A stretch of DNA of 10,007 nucleotides. Origin: Candidatus Zipacnadia bacterium (lineage in GTDB: Bacteria > Armatimonadota > UBA5377 > JALGUK01). The position numbers and the translations under genes are program-made. Below, piece by piece: positions 1 through 6,774 of this stretch. Below the pieces are notes generated by a model. It made no database searches. It was not told where the DNA came from and worked only from the letters and a program-made list of their open reading frames with translations. The stretch covers positions 1 to 10,007 of the forward strand of contig JALGUK010000115.1 of assembly GCA_029820875.1 (NCBI GenBank), read 5' to 3'. Numbering within the stretch: position 1 is the stretch's first letter; each line of letters starts with the position of its first letter.

Positions 1-29
1 AACTTCTGTTGCACGCCTCTCCCCCACCG
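1..29 (-). other. Left-edge remnant after the last stop codon
   Basis: Only 29 bases lie beyond the TAA that ends the membrane-protein gene. On the minus strand they begin with a purine-rich run (GGTGGGGGAGAGG, positions 28-16) followed by GTG at 14-12. This could be the ribosome binding site and start of a further gene in the operon, although the spacing to that GTG is too short. The stretch is too small to decide, and no terminator hairpin is visible in it. Confidence 0.2.
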
Positions 30-683
30 TTATCCAGGAAATGCGGTGGAAAGAACCACTTTCGCCGCTAACAGCAGACCAAGCATCACAACGGCCCATC
101 GAGGCGCCCCTCGGCCGAATATCTCCATGCCGGCTAAGGCGATACCCACGTATTGAAGGGCCGTCACAATCAAGCTCGCAAATGTATCCGCTCCAACATC
201 AAAGCGGAACCCGAAGAGCGGGAAGCATATAAGCGCAACTATAATCACCAGTGCCGCCGAAAGTATCACAGCGGGCGGGAATACTCCGGCGGAGCGGTGG
301 CTGGACCGCCCCCACACGACCTCAACCAACCAAGCGGCGACCAAGACGACCAGCGGAATGATACTCCACGACGGTGCCACTTCAAGTGCAGTCAATTTGA
401 AGCTCGCCGCTGAAACGCCGCGGGTCCAATCGAAGATGATGACCAGCAAGCCGGTCATTGTCAGGCGACCCGGCAAGGAGGAAAGCCAATCCTGTCGGCC
501 TGTAGCCGCAACTACCCACAGCACCACCACGGCCGCTCCGAGAAGAAGACGCGCCTGGAGAAGTATATAGCACCCCGGGTGCAGTAAAGCCGCCGCCAAG
601 CCGAGCACGGCTACCCATCCCACTATGTGAGCGGCCCGCGTGAGTCGCTCCATACCCGGCGCATCGTTTCCACCTTCAGCCAA
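30..683 (-). CDS. Small multi-pass membrane protein, function unknown
   Basis: I do not recognise this 217-residue protein. It is strongly hydrophobic, with about six or seven likely membrane segments, roughly at residues 19-43, 46-61, 74-87, 106-124, 136-160, 169-190 and 195-214. There are short charged loops and no soluble domain. I chose the TTG at 683-681 as start. It has GGAGGT seven bases upstream and overlaps the lipB stop codon as TTGGCTGA, the same arrangement as at 6774-6767. The upstream ATG at 698 has no Shine-Dalgarno sequence and gives only five more residues. The ATG at 653 has its nearest purine-rich site 16 bases away. It is the last gene seen in the operon and may serve the envelope or polysaccharide pathway, but that rests on position only. 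No motif of a Wzy polymerase or O-antigen ligase could be recognised, and it is shorter than those families usually are. Confidence 0.75.
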   Translation of the reverse strand: MAEGGNDAPGMERLTRAAHIVGWVAVLGLAAALLHPGCYILLQARLLLGAAVVVLWVVAATGRQDWLSSLPGRLTMTGLLVIIFDWTRGVSAASFKLTALEVAPSWSIIPLVVLVAAWLVEVVWGRSSHRSAGVFPPAVILSAALVIIVALICFPLFGFRFDVGADTFASLIVTALQYVGIALAGMEIFGRGAPRWAVVMLGLLLAAKVVLSTAFPG

Positions 684-1416
684 GACTTGGACCTCCATGT
701 GTAGTTACAATCGCTTGCCCATGCACTTTTGTTCCGTCGCCGACAATGCGTGCAAGCCAGCGGCGCGAGCGGAACTCCATATCTATCCCTAAAGTCTCGC
801 CGAGATGTCGCACAAGCGCATTCTCCAGCGTATGCCGGTCCGGGATGCAGCCTGTCTCCCCCTCGACGGAAGTCATCTCCACACCTTGCAAGCCGCAAGG
901 GATGAGCAGCTCGAAATCGGCGAGGTCGTCGGCGACGTTCAGCGCGAGTCCGTGACTGGTCACCCACCTGCGGACCGCGATGCCGATGGAAGCGAGCTTT
1001 TTCCCGTCTGCCCAGACCCCCCTTTGCATTTTCTCACCGGTAGCCGCGATTCCCAGCTCAGCCAGTAAGGCCACGGTCGCCGTTTCGAGAGCGGTAATGT
1101 ACCAGTGAACATCGCGCCGGAGCATCTTGAGGTCCAGGATGGGATAAACAACCAGTTGCCCCGGGCCGTGGTACGTCGCTCGGCCGCCGCGCCGGGTCTC
1201 GCAGACGGCGATGCCACGCGCGCGAAGCTCCTCCTCAGGATACAGCAGGTCCTCAAGCCCGCCGGAGCGCCCCACAGTTATTACCGGCCGGTGGGAGGTC
1301 AGTAAAATCACATCCGGCACCAGGCCGTGTATGCGCGCCTTGACCAGTCTCTGCTGCAACGCCTCGGTCCACGCGAAATCCGTAAGCCCCAGGCGCACTG
1401 CACAACACTTGCTCAA
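676..1416 (-). CDS. lipB: Octanoyl-[ACP]:protein N-octanoyltransferase (lipoate biosynthesis)
   Basis: LipB moves the octanoyl group from octanoyl-acyl carrier protein to a lysine of lipoyl domains in 2-oxoacid dehydrogenases and glycine cleavage H protein; LipA then inserts sulfur. It acts in the cytoplasm. The 246 residues contain the family signature RGGRATYHGPGQ at 77-88. The acyl-thioester cysteine is in IPCGL (Cys174) and its partner lysine is in GKKLASIG (Lys140 by alignment from memory). SHGLALNV follows at 154-161. Length is normal or slightly long for the family, and both catalytic residues are present, so it should be active. The start is TTG, overlapping the previous stop codon as TTGA, with GAGGTGG four bases upstream. 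No lipA is in the window, and the other genes concern glycans, so it looks like a housekeeping passenger in this operon. Confidence 0.95.
   Translation of the reverse strand: MSKCCAVRLGLTDFAWTEALQQRLVKARIHGLVPDVILLTSHRPVITVGRSGGLEDLLYPEEELRARGIAVCETRRGGRATYHGPGQLVVYPILDLKMLRRDVHWYITALETATVALLAELGIAATGEKMQRGVWADGKKLASIGIAVRRWVTSHGLALNVADDLADFELLIPCGLQGVEMTSVEGETGCIPDRHTLENALVRHLGETLGIDMEFRSRRWLARIVGDGTKVHGQAIVTTHGGPSLG
691..696 (-). promoter_or_regulatory. Ribosome binding site deciding the TTG start of the membrane protein
   Basis: GGAGGT lies inside the end of lipB, seven bases before the TTG at 683. It immediately follows the ATG at 698, so it cannot serve that codon, and this argues for the TTG start. 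Confidence 0.6.
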
Positions 1417-2531
1417 CCCGCCACCTCTTCGTAAAGGTCCTGCACCTGCTTGATATGCCGCTCCAGGTTGAACTGGTCGCGAATCCGCTCGCGCCCGGTC
1501 TGCCCCATGGCCTCTCTGCGATCGGCGTTACCGAAAATGTTAATTATGGCGCGCGCGAGATGCTCCGGGCGACGCGGAGGGACAAGCAAACCCGTCATCC
1601 CGTCCACCACGATGTCCGGCATGCCTCCGACAGCCGTTGACACGATAGGCAACCCGCTTGCGCCGGCCTCAAGAGCGCTGTACGGACAACCTTCCCAATG
1701 GGAACAAACTACGAACACGTCAAACGCCGAGTACAGGCGAACCGCGTCCGGCCGCTGCCCTGTAAAGACTATCAGCTCCCGGCCGTAAGACGACGCCAGA
1801 CGGCGCATGGATTCGAAACGGATGTCTCCTCGTTCCAGTGCGACCTCCGCGGCGGCATGAATGAAGTCCTGCGGCGCCTTCTGCGCGCAGAGACGGCCGA
1901 CGGCGCCAACGACGAGTTGCCGGGGACCGATACCCAGTTCACGCCGCGCCTGTTCGCGGGGAAGCTGGTCGTCCAGCTCGTGCAGATCCAGTCCGTTGGG
2001 CAGCAGTACTATCCGTTCCTCCGGGCAAATCCCCGCTTTCAGCGCAAGCCTCCGCTCTTCAGAGGACACCGCGATAAGACGCGTAGTCCACTTGCCTGCG
2101 ATTCGCTCCAGACGCCTATAAGTCATCAGTTGCAGCGGGTTGGCTTCCATCTGAAACGCAAAGCAGTGAGGCGTATACAGTATCGCCTTCACTCCCACAG
2201 CGCGAGCGGCCAATCGTGCGATGAATCCCGCCTTGGAACTGTGGGCATGGACTATGTCCGGCTGCAAGCGCCGCAGAAGCCTGCGAATCTCCCAGTAGGC
2301 GTGCCAGTCCGCCAGAGGCGAAATCTGCCGCATCATGGGCACGATTTCAACCCGTGCGCCTGCATCCCTCATCTGCTGGACGGCCTCGCCGTAAGCCGGG
2401 TCGCGCTGCAGGGAGCATATCACGCTGACCTCGAAGCGGGCAGGGTCAAGACGTGTCGCCAGGTAGCGCAGGTGCTTGCCCGTGCCGCCGACGGTCGCCT
2501 CCAGCACCTGCGTGACGCGGATTCTTCGCAT
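1413..2531 (-). CDS. GT4-family glycosyltransferase, apparently lacking the G-D/E-G loop
   Basis: This is a 372-residue retaining glycosyltransferase of the GT-B fold, predicted to transfer a sugar from a nucleotide donor onto a lipid-linked glycan at the cytoplasmic face. The N-terminal domain has the glycine-rich loop VGGTGKHL (14-21) and the HAHSSKAG segment (96-103). The C-terminal domain has GRLCAQK (212-218, Lys218 in the donor phosphate site) and the E-x7-E pair Glu280/Glu288. LPNGLD (177-182) marks the hinge. An oddity is that after GDIRF (235-239) the sequence jumps straight to ESMRRLA. Family members usually have about ten residues there, a strand ending in G-D/E-G. This may reduce activity. 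The ATG has GAGGAG five bases upstream and starts one base after the flippase stop. Donor and acceptor sugars cannot be predicted. Confidence 0.9.
   Translation of the reverse strand: MRRIRVTQVLEATVGGTGKHLRYLATRLDPARFEVSVICSLQRDPAYGEAVQQMRDAGARVEIVPMMRQISPLADWHAYWEIRRLLRRLQPDIVHAHSSKAGFIARLAARAVGVKAILYTPHCFAFQMEANPLQLMTYRRLERIAGKWTTRLIAVSSEERRLALKAGICPEERIVLLPNGLDLHELDDQLPREQARRELGIGPRQLVVGAVGRLCAQKAPQDFIHAAAEVALERGDIRFESMRRLASSYGRELIVFTGQRPDAVRLYSAFDVFVVCSHWEGCPYSALEAGASGLPIVSTAVGGMPDIVVDGMTGLLVPPRRPEHLARAIINIFGNADRREAMGQTGRERIRDQFNLERHIKQVQDLYEEVAG
1421..1427 (-). promoter_or_regulatory. Ribosome binding site of lipB supporting a TTG start
   Basis: GAGGTGG lies four bases before the TTG at 1416-1414, within the last codons of the preceding glycosyltransferase. 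Together with the TTGA overlap it points to coupled translation. Confidence 0.6.
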
Positions 2532-2532
2532 G

Positions 2533-4170
2533 TCATCTCCTCAGCTTCGCGCGAATTTTCTCGGCCACCAGCGAGCACTCGTCAATCCTTAGCAGAAAAC
2601 TGACCGGAACGTAACTGACAAATGCAATAACGCCGCAGCCGAAGAGGTTGGCCGCATGGCCCAACAAACCGCCGAAGGGTATAAGGGCCGGGAGAGTCCG
2701 TGCGGCCAGCGAAAGGACAGCCCCCATTATCGCACTTGCCAGGGTAAGCTTACCGAGGAATGGAAATACCCGCTCTTTCTTGATTTCGCCGAGTCGGGGC
2801 CTCAAAATGATGAGAAGAACAATGACCTTCAATGCTTTTGAACCCGACATGGCGAATGCGAGGGCTGACAGCCCGAGGCCAAGCTGCCGTACGCCGACAT
2901 AGGCAATCCCGAACCACATGAAATCCCCGGCAATCCCCAGTATCACGGGGGTCTTGGTGTCTGAGAGCGCGAAATACCACTTAATCATCGGGTCCTCGAT
3001 TGCGAAAAACACCACTCCGAGGAGGTACCACGGGAGCGCCGAGTAGGTAAGCTGCACGGAAGCCTCGTCGAATTCGACGCCCTGGAACGCCACGCGAATC
3101 GTCGGCTCACCCAGGATGAGGAAGAAGATGGTGGTGGGCACGAACACGAACATCATGACCCGAATCGTCGAGACCAGCGTGTCGGCGAGACGATCACGGT
3201 CCTTAACGGCCCCAAGCTCGCTGATGTAGGGGTAAATGACGAAGCTGACCGCCAGACCGAGAATCTGCCACGGCACGTCAACGATCTTGCGCGCGTACTT
3301 GAGGGCCGCAAACGCTCCCACACCCTCCCCGAAGGCGAACCAGGCCTCGAGGAGATTCCGTAGATAGGAAAAAGCCACACCTGCAATCAGAGGCAGCACG
3401 AGCACGGCTGCCTTGCGCACATACGGGTTCCCGAAATCAAGTGACGGCCGCACAAGTTCCAACTGCCGCCACAAGCGGGGCAACATCAGCAGGAACCGGA
3501 AAGCAACACCCAACACCACGGCGACTCCAAGAATACGGGTAACGCTCGCCGGCTCCGGGGGCGCAAGCAGCAACACCGCCGCCGCAATCCCCAGCACCGG
3601 CATCATACGCCTGACAGCTTCCGCCAGCGCGGGGATGGTGAAATGGTGGTAGCTCTGGATTGTAAGTTCCATGATGTTCGAGATGCTGAAGAACACCAGC
3701 GCAGGGAACATCAGCCGCAAGAAGAATACTGCGAGGCGGAACCCGTCTGTCCCCGGAGCCAGGTCGGGGTACTGGCCGCTAAGTCCCGCAACAATCCGTG
3801 GAGCCAAGACAAAACCGCCCGCTGCGACCGCGAAAAGCGTCAAGGCTTGCACCGTTCCGATGACGTTCGCAAACCGGAACGCCTCCCTGTCGCCGCCTGC
3901 ACGTTGGCGCTCCACAAAGATAGGCATGTACACGGGCTGCAGCAGCTTTTCGGCCTTCGCATACAAGTCTTGCAGAACTACATCAACCCCGAGGCGGTAG
4001 ATGTCGGCGGGCAGGGTGGTACCGAGGAAACGGCCGAGGATGAACTCGCGTATTGCCCCAAGGAAACGCCCCAGCAGAAGGAACGAGGCGACAATCGTCG
4101 TGTTGCGGACAATCCCTGTGCCGCGAACAGCGGTATCCTGCGGCGATTCGGCAATGGGCGGCTGGTCCAT
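2533..4170 (-). CDS. Divergent MurJ/MviN-family lipid-linked sugar flippase
   Basis: This 545-residue integral membrane protein belongs to the MOP exporter superfamily, whose MurJ branch flips lipid II and whose relatives flip other undecaprenyl-linked glycans. It has many hydrophobic segments along its whole length, consistent with the 14-helix fold. The N-terminal pattern GRFLGAIREFILGRFLG (34-50) matches the MurJ first-helix region: the arginines equivalent to E. coli Arg18 and Arg24 appear as Arg35 and Arg41, with Glu42 in place of Asp25. The normally well conserved EGAFSxAFVP segment is degraded (AKAEKLLQPVYMPIF, 71-85) and the preceding double arginine is replaced by Gln67-Asp68. Alignment is from memory. 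I chose ATG 4170, with GGAG ten bases upstream and a 19-base gap after the repeat-protein stop. An ATG at 4233 would overlap that gene by 44 bases and add 21 polar residues. Flanking glycosyltransferases suggest a Wzx-like role, but a true MurJ cannot be excluded. Confidence 0.85.
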   Translation of the reverse strand: MDQPPIAESPQDTAVRGTGIVRNTTIVASFLLLGRFLGAIREFILGRFLGTTLPADIYRLGVDVVLQDLYAKAEKLLQPVYMPIFVERQRAGGDREAFRFANVIGTVQALTLFAVAAGGFVLAPRIVAGLSGQYPDLAPGTDGFRLAVFFLRLMFPALVFFSISNIMELTIQSYHHFTIPALAEAVRRMMPVLGIAAAVLLLAPPEPASVTRILGVAVVLGVAFRFLLMLPRLWRQLELVRPSLDFGNPYVRKAAVLVLPLIAGVAFSYLRNLLEAWFAFGEGVGAFAALKYARKIVDVPWQILGLAVSFVIYPYISELGAVKDRDRLADTLVSTIRVMMFVFVPTTIFFLILGEPTIRVAFQGVEFDEASVQLTYSALPWYLLGVVFFAIEDPMIKWYFALSDTKTPVILGIAGDFMWFGIAYVGVRQLGLGLSALAFAMSGSKALKVIVLLIILRPRLGEIKKERVFPFLGKLTLASAIMGAVLSLAARTLPALIPFGGLLGHAANLFGCGVIAFVSYVPVSFLLRIDECSLVAEKIRAKLRR

Positions 4171-4189
4171 CGGCAGGTCGCTCCGTCGC

Positions 4190-5542
4190 TCAGTGGCTGT
4201 CGAGTGCGATACCGTCGAGCATCCACTGTCCAAGGCTCGTCAGCGCGTCGGCACGAACGTAAGGCTCTTGAATGGCCTGGGCAAACTCCATTCCCTTGTT
4301 AAACGCTTGAACGGCCCGCTCGGGGTCAACAATTAATAGGCCATACCCTGCATCCCCCATCGGTCGCCAGCGTTCACAGGGCGGCAGCAGCTTCTCAACC
4401 GCCGCAACGGCAGCCGGAAAGTCTATCTTCGCAAGCTCCATCCCGATGTTCCGCGCGACCAGGAGGCGATCAGCCGGCTTAGTGATGCTCTTTGCAATCT
4501 CCACGGCGGTATTAAACAGTTCCAGCGCCCGCTGTTTATCGCTCCCGCCCGTCGCGGCCGCTATGCGGACCATTGAAAGCGCCTTCTCGCGCGGGTCGCT
4601 GATGCGATTAGCGAGCCCGATGGCTTCCTCCACGTTCGTTTTGGCCAAGCTGGCGGATATGTCGCGAAGGGCCATAGAGCGAAACTGCATGTTCTCGATT
4701 CTAAGAGCAAATTGCAGGGCGCTTTTTGGGTCCGTTTCCCCGATGGCACTGGCGACGGCGGACCGGGCATAGGCACGGAGCGTAGGGCTGGCAATTCGAC
4801 CCGCGAGAGCAAAACCCGCCTCCGGCTCCTTCTTGGCGAGGGCCGGAGCAATTACGGAGATGGCATACTCCTTTATGGCGGGCGCTTCGATGCTGTCCGC
4901 GAGGTCACAAGCAGCCTGCAGGTCAGTGTTTACCAGACCGGCTATCAGGTCGCGCTTAGCCTTTGCGCGCGCCTCCTCGTTTTCGATAGCCTGCACGATT
5001 GCAATCGCCCGCTTGGGGTTCTTCGCAAGAATCGCCAGCGCCACAAGCCTCTGGCCCTCACCGCGCTCGTACGTCGGCTCGATTTGGGCGGCGATTTGAA
5101 GTGCTTTATCAATGTCCTTCTTCGCCGCGACACTTGCTATCTCGGCCAGGGAGTTGTATCGAACCCACTCGTCATCAATCGACTTCGCCAGCTTCACCGC
5201 CTTGCCAGGCTCGGTGCCAGCCATTACAACGGCGATCCCGCCGAGGGCCGACCCGCGGTCTCGAGTCGAGGGGATGGACTCGGCCATTTTCAGGGCATGC
5301 TCCATATCCAGTCGAGCCAGACGGATTACGACCTGGCCCAGAGCGAAGTACTTGGATCTCTCATCCTTGACATCGTCCAACGCCGCGGTGGCGCCATCAA
5401 GCGCGGCTTGTGCCATTTGTTTCAGCGTCCCCACCGGGATTGCAGCCTGCTCACCGAATGCAGGGAGCACCGTAAGGACAGCCAACACCGCCACCACGGC
5501 TCGATATCGCATTGCGCGGCATTTATCAGGCAGCCACTTCAC
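4190..5542 (-). CDS. Exported protein of eleven 32-residue helical repeats
   Basis: The 450 residues start with an export signal: basic residues up to Arg14, then a hydrophobic core VVAVLAVLTVLPAFG (16-30) with likely cleavage just after. No lipobox follows, so a soluble periplasmic or secreted protein is likely. The rest is alpha-helical repeat of the pattern ALxxIAxxLAxxDxExALxLAxxIxDxxxR. A small residue recurs at 83, 115, 147, 179, 211, 243, 275, 307 and 339, exactly 32 apart, then at 378 and 410. A basic residue recurs at 96, 128, 160, 192, 224, 256, 288, 320, 359, 391 and 430. Seven extra residues occur in the ninth and eleventh repeats. It resembles tetratricopeptide-type solenoids (34 residues) without matching them exactly. 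The start is GTG overlapping the previous stop as GTGA, with AGGAGG ten bases upstream. Its place between glycosyltransferases and the flippase suggests a scaffold in glycan assembly, but that is inference. Confidence 0.85.
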   Translation of the reverse strand: MKWLPDKCRAMRYRAVVAVLAVLTVLPAFGEQAAIPVGTLKQMAQAALDGATAALDDVKDERSKYFALGQVVIRLARLDMEHALKMAESIPSTRDRGSALGGIAVVMAGTEPGKAVKLAKSIDDEWVRYNSLAEIASVAAKKDIDKALQIAAQIEPTYERGEGQRLVALAILAKNPKRAIAIVQAIENEEARAKAKRDLIAGLVNTDLQAACDLADSIEAPAIKEYAISVIAPALAKKEPEAGFALAGRIASPTLRAYARSAVASAIGETDPKSALQFALRIENMQFRSMALRDISASLAKTNVEEAIGLANRISDPREKALSMVRIAAATGGSDKQRALELFNTAVEIAKSITKPADRLLVARNIGMELAKIDFPAAVAAVEKLLPPCERWRPMGDAGYGLLIVDPERAVQAFNKGMEFAQAIQEPYVRADALTSLGQWMLDGIALDSH

Positions 5543-6774
5543 CGGCGAATCGCCTCCTGAAACATTGCGAAAAGCGGAGCTACATTGGCGTTGACGTCAA
5601 ACTCGGCCTCTACGCGCCTCCGGCCTGTTTCGGCGAGGCGCTCCCGAAGTTCAGGCCGCAAGAGCAGCTCCCGCAGGCTTGCAGACAAGGCTTCGGGGTC
5701 ATCCGGCGGGACCAACAGACCGGTGCGGTTGTCATCAACCGCCTCCGGAATCCCGCCGACTTCCGTAGCCACGACGGGCACCCGCGCCGCCATGGCCTCA
5801 AGCAACACATTCGGCAAACCGTCGCGGTCTCCCTCCGTTGTGACGCGACTTGCCAGCGCAAACACCGTCGCCATCGAGAGTGCGTCACGCACTTGGTCCT
5901 GCGAGACTGCTCCGCGCAGCGTAATCCGGTCGCTCAGCGCAAGTTCCGCCACTTGCGACGAAAGTGCGGCATGTAATGGCCCTTCTCCGATGATTTCACA
6001 CTGGAACGAAACTCCGGTGTCAGCAAGGAGCCTGCAAGCGCGCAGCAGCGTGTCAAAGCCCTTTTTGGGAACAAGCCGCCCGATCGAGAGAATCAACGGT
6101 GGCACAACCGGCCGCCGCGGAACGTTCCACTGCGAGAGGTCGAGGCCGTGATGAACCACCTTGACCTTGTCCGCGAAGCCGGCACCTGCCCTCGCCAGAA
6201 GCGCTTCCTTCCCGGCGTTGGTGCACGCGACCACGAAACGGGCTGCCTCCAGCTTTTCCCGCAGCAGTCGCGCCTCGGGGGTAAAGACATCTCGCGCGTG
6301 CGCGGCAAAGCTGAACGTGGTGCCGGCCAGGCGGCTCGCCAGCAATGCAACCGTTGCAGGCCTTCCGGCGAATTGAGCGTGAACGTGCCGTATTCCGCGC
6401 CTGCACAACTCCGATGCGAGGTCCGCAGCGGTCAATACCATTCTTGTTGTGACGGCCCACGCACGCACACCTTCCCGTAGATGTCCTGCAGCCCATGCAA
6501 AGGCTTCTAATTGCAGCCAAGGGCGACGTGTCAGCCACAGAAGCTGCCTTCCCCATAGTTTCGCGGATACCACCGGGGGGCGATAATTTGTGCGGGCTGC
6601 CAAATCCATCGCCTCTTCATGTACGGGGCCGGTCGCCTGCGGCTTCATGGCGAAGATGTCAATTTGAAGGCCCCGGCGCTGCAATGCAATAAGCTCCCGA
6701 AGGATGAAAGTCTCAGAAAGAGAGGGGAACTCGTCGAGGATATAAGCGATTCGAGGTGAACCCTGGTCAGCCAC
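5539..6774 (-). CDS. GT4-family glycosyltransferase, WcaL-like
   Basis: This is a 411-residue GT-B fold glycosyltransferase. The N-terminal YILDEFPSLSETFI (11-24) and the HAQFAGRPAT...FAAHARDVF region (about 132-164) are typical of the colanic-acid WcaL/AmsK-type group of GT4 enzymes, which build exopolysaccharide repeat units. In the C-terminal domain GRLVPKKG (233-240) carries the donor-binding basic residues, GEG (263-265) the phosphate loop, and DGLPNVLLE (318-326) the E-x7-E motif with Asp in place of the first Glu, a common variant in this group. I chose the GTG at 6774-6772: GGGAGG lies six bases upstream and the codon overlaps the previous stop as GTGGCTGA. A start at 6882 would overlap the upstream gene by 116 bases and add 36 polar, unconserved residues. 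The gene ends in a GTGA overlap with the repeat-protein gene. The sugar specificity is unknown. Confidence 0.92.
   Translation of the reverse strand: MADQGSPRIAYILDEFPSLSETFILRELIALQRRGLQIDIFAMKPQATGPVHEEAMDLAARTNYRPPVVSAKLWGRQLLWLTRRPWLQLEAFAWAAGHLREGVRAWAVTTRMVLTAADLASELCRRGIRHVHAQFAGRPATVALLASRLAGTTFSFAAHARDVFTPEARLLREKLEAARFVVACTNAGKEALLARAGAGFADKVKVVHHGLDLSQWNVPRRPVVPPLILSIGRLVPKKGFDTLLRACRLLADTGVSFQCEIIGEGPLHAALSSQVAELALSDRITLRGAVSQDQVRDALSMATVFALASRVTTEGDRDGLPNVLLEAMAARVPVVATEVGGIPEAVDDNRTGLLVPPDDPEALSASLRELLLRPELRERLAETGRRRVEAEFDVNANVAPLFAMFQEAIRR
5553..5558 (-). promoter_or_regulatory. Ribosome binding site of the repeat protein supporting a GTG start
   Basis: AGGAGG lies ten bases before the GTG at 5542-5540, inside the end of the preceding glycosyltransferase gene. 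The alternative ATG at 5512 has no such site, so the GTG start is preferred although the spacing is on the long side. Confidence 0.5.

Noticed and set aside
1698..2603. A 301-codon open frame on the plus strand
   Set aside because: It lies wholly antisense to the glycosyltransferase at 1413-2531 and the flippase end. Its translation has no recognisable motif, and GC-rich genes often leave the opposite strand open.
4712..5560. A 282-codon open frame on the plus strand
   Set aside because: It is antisense to the repeat-protein gene, whose 32-residue periodicity proves the minus-strand reading; the plus translation shows no such order.
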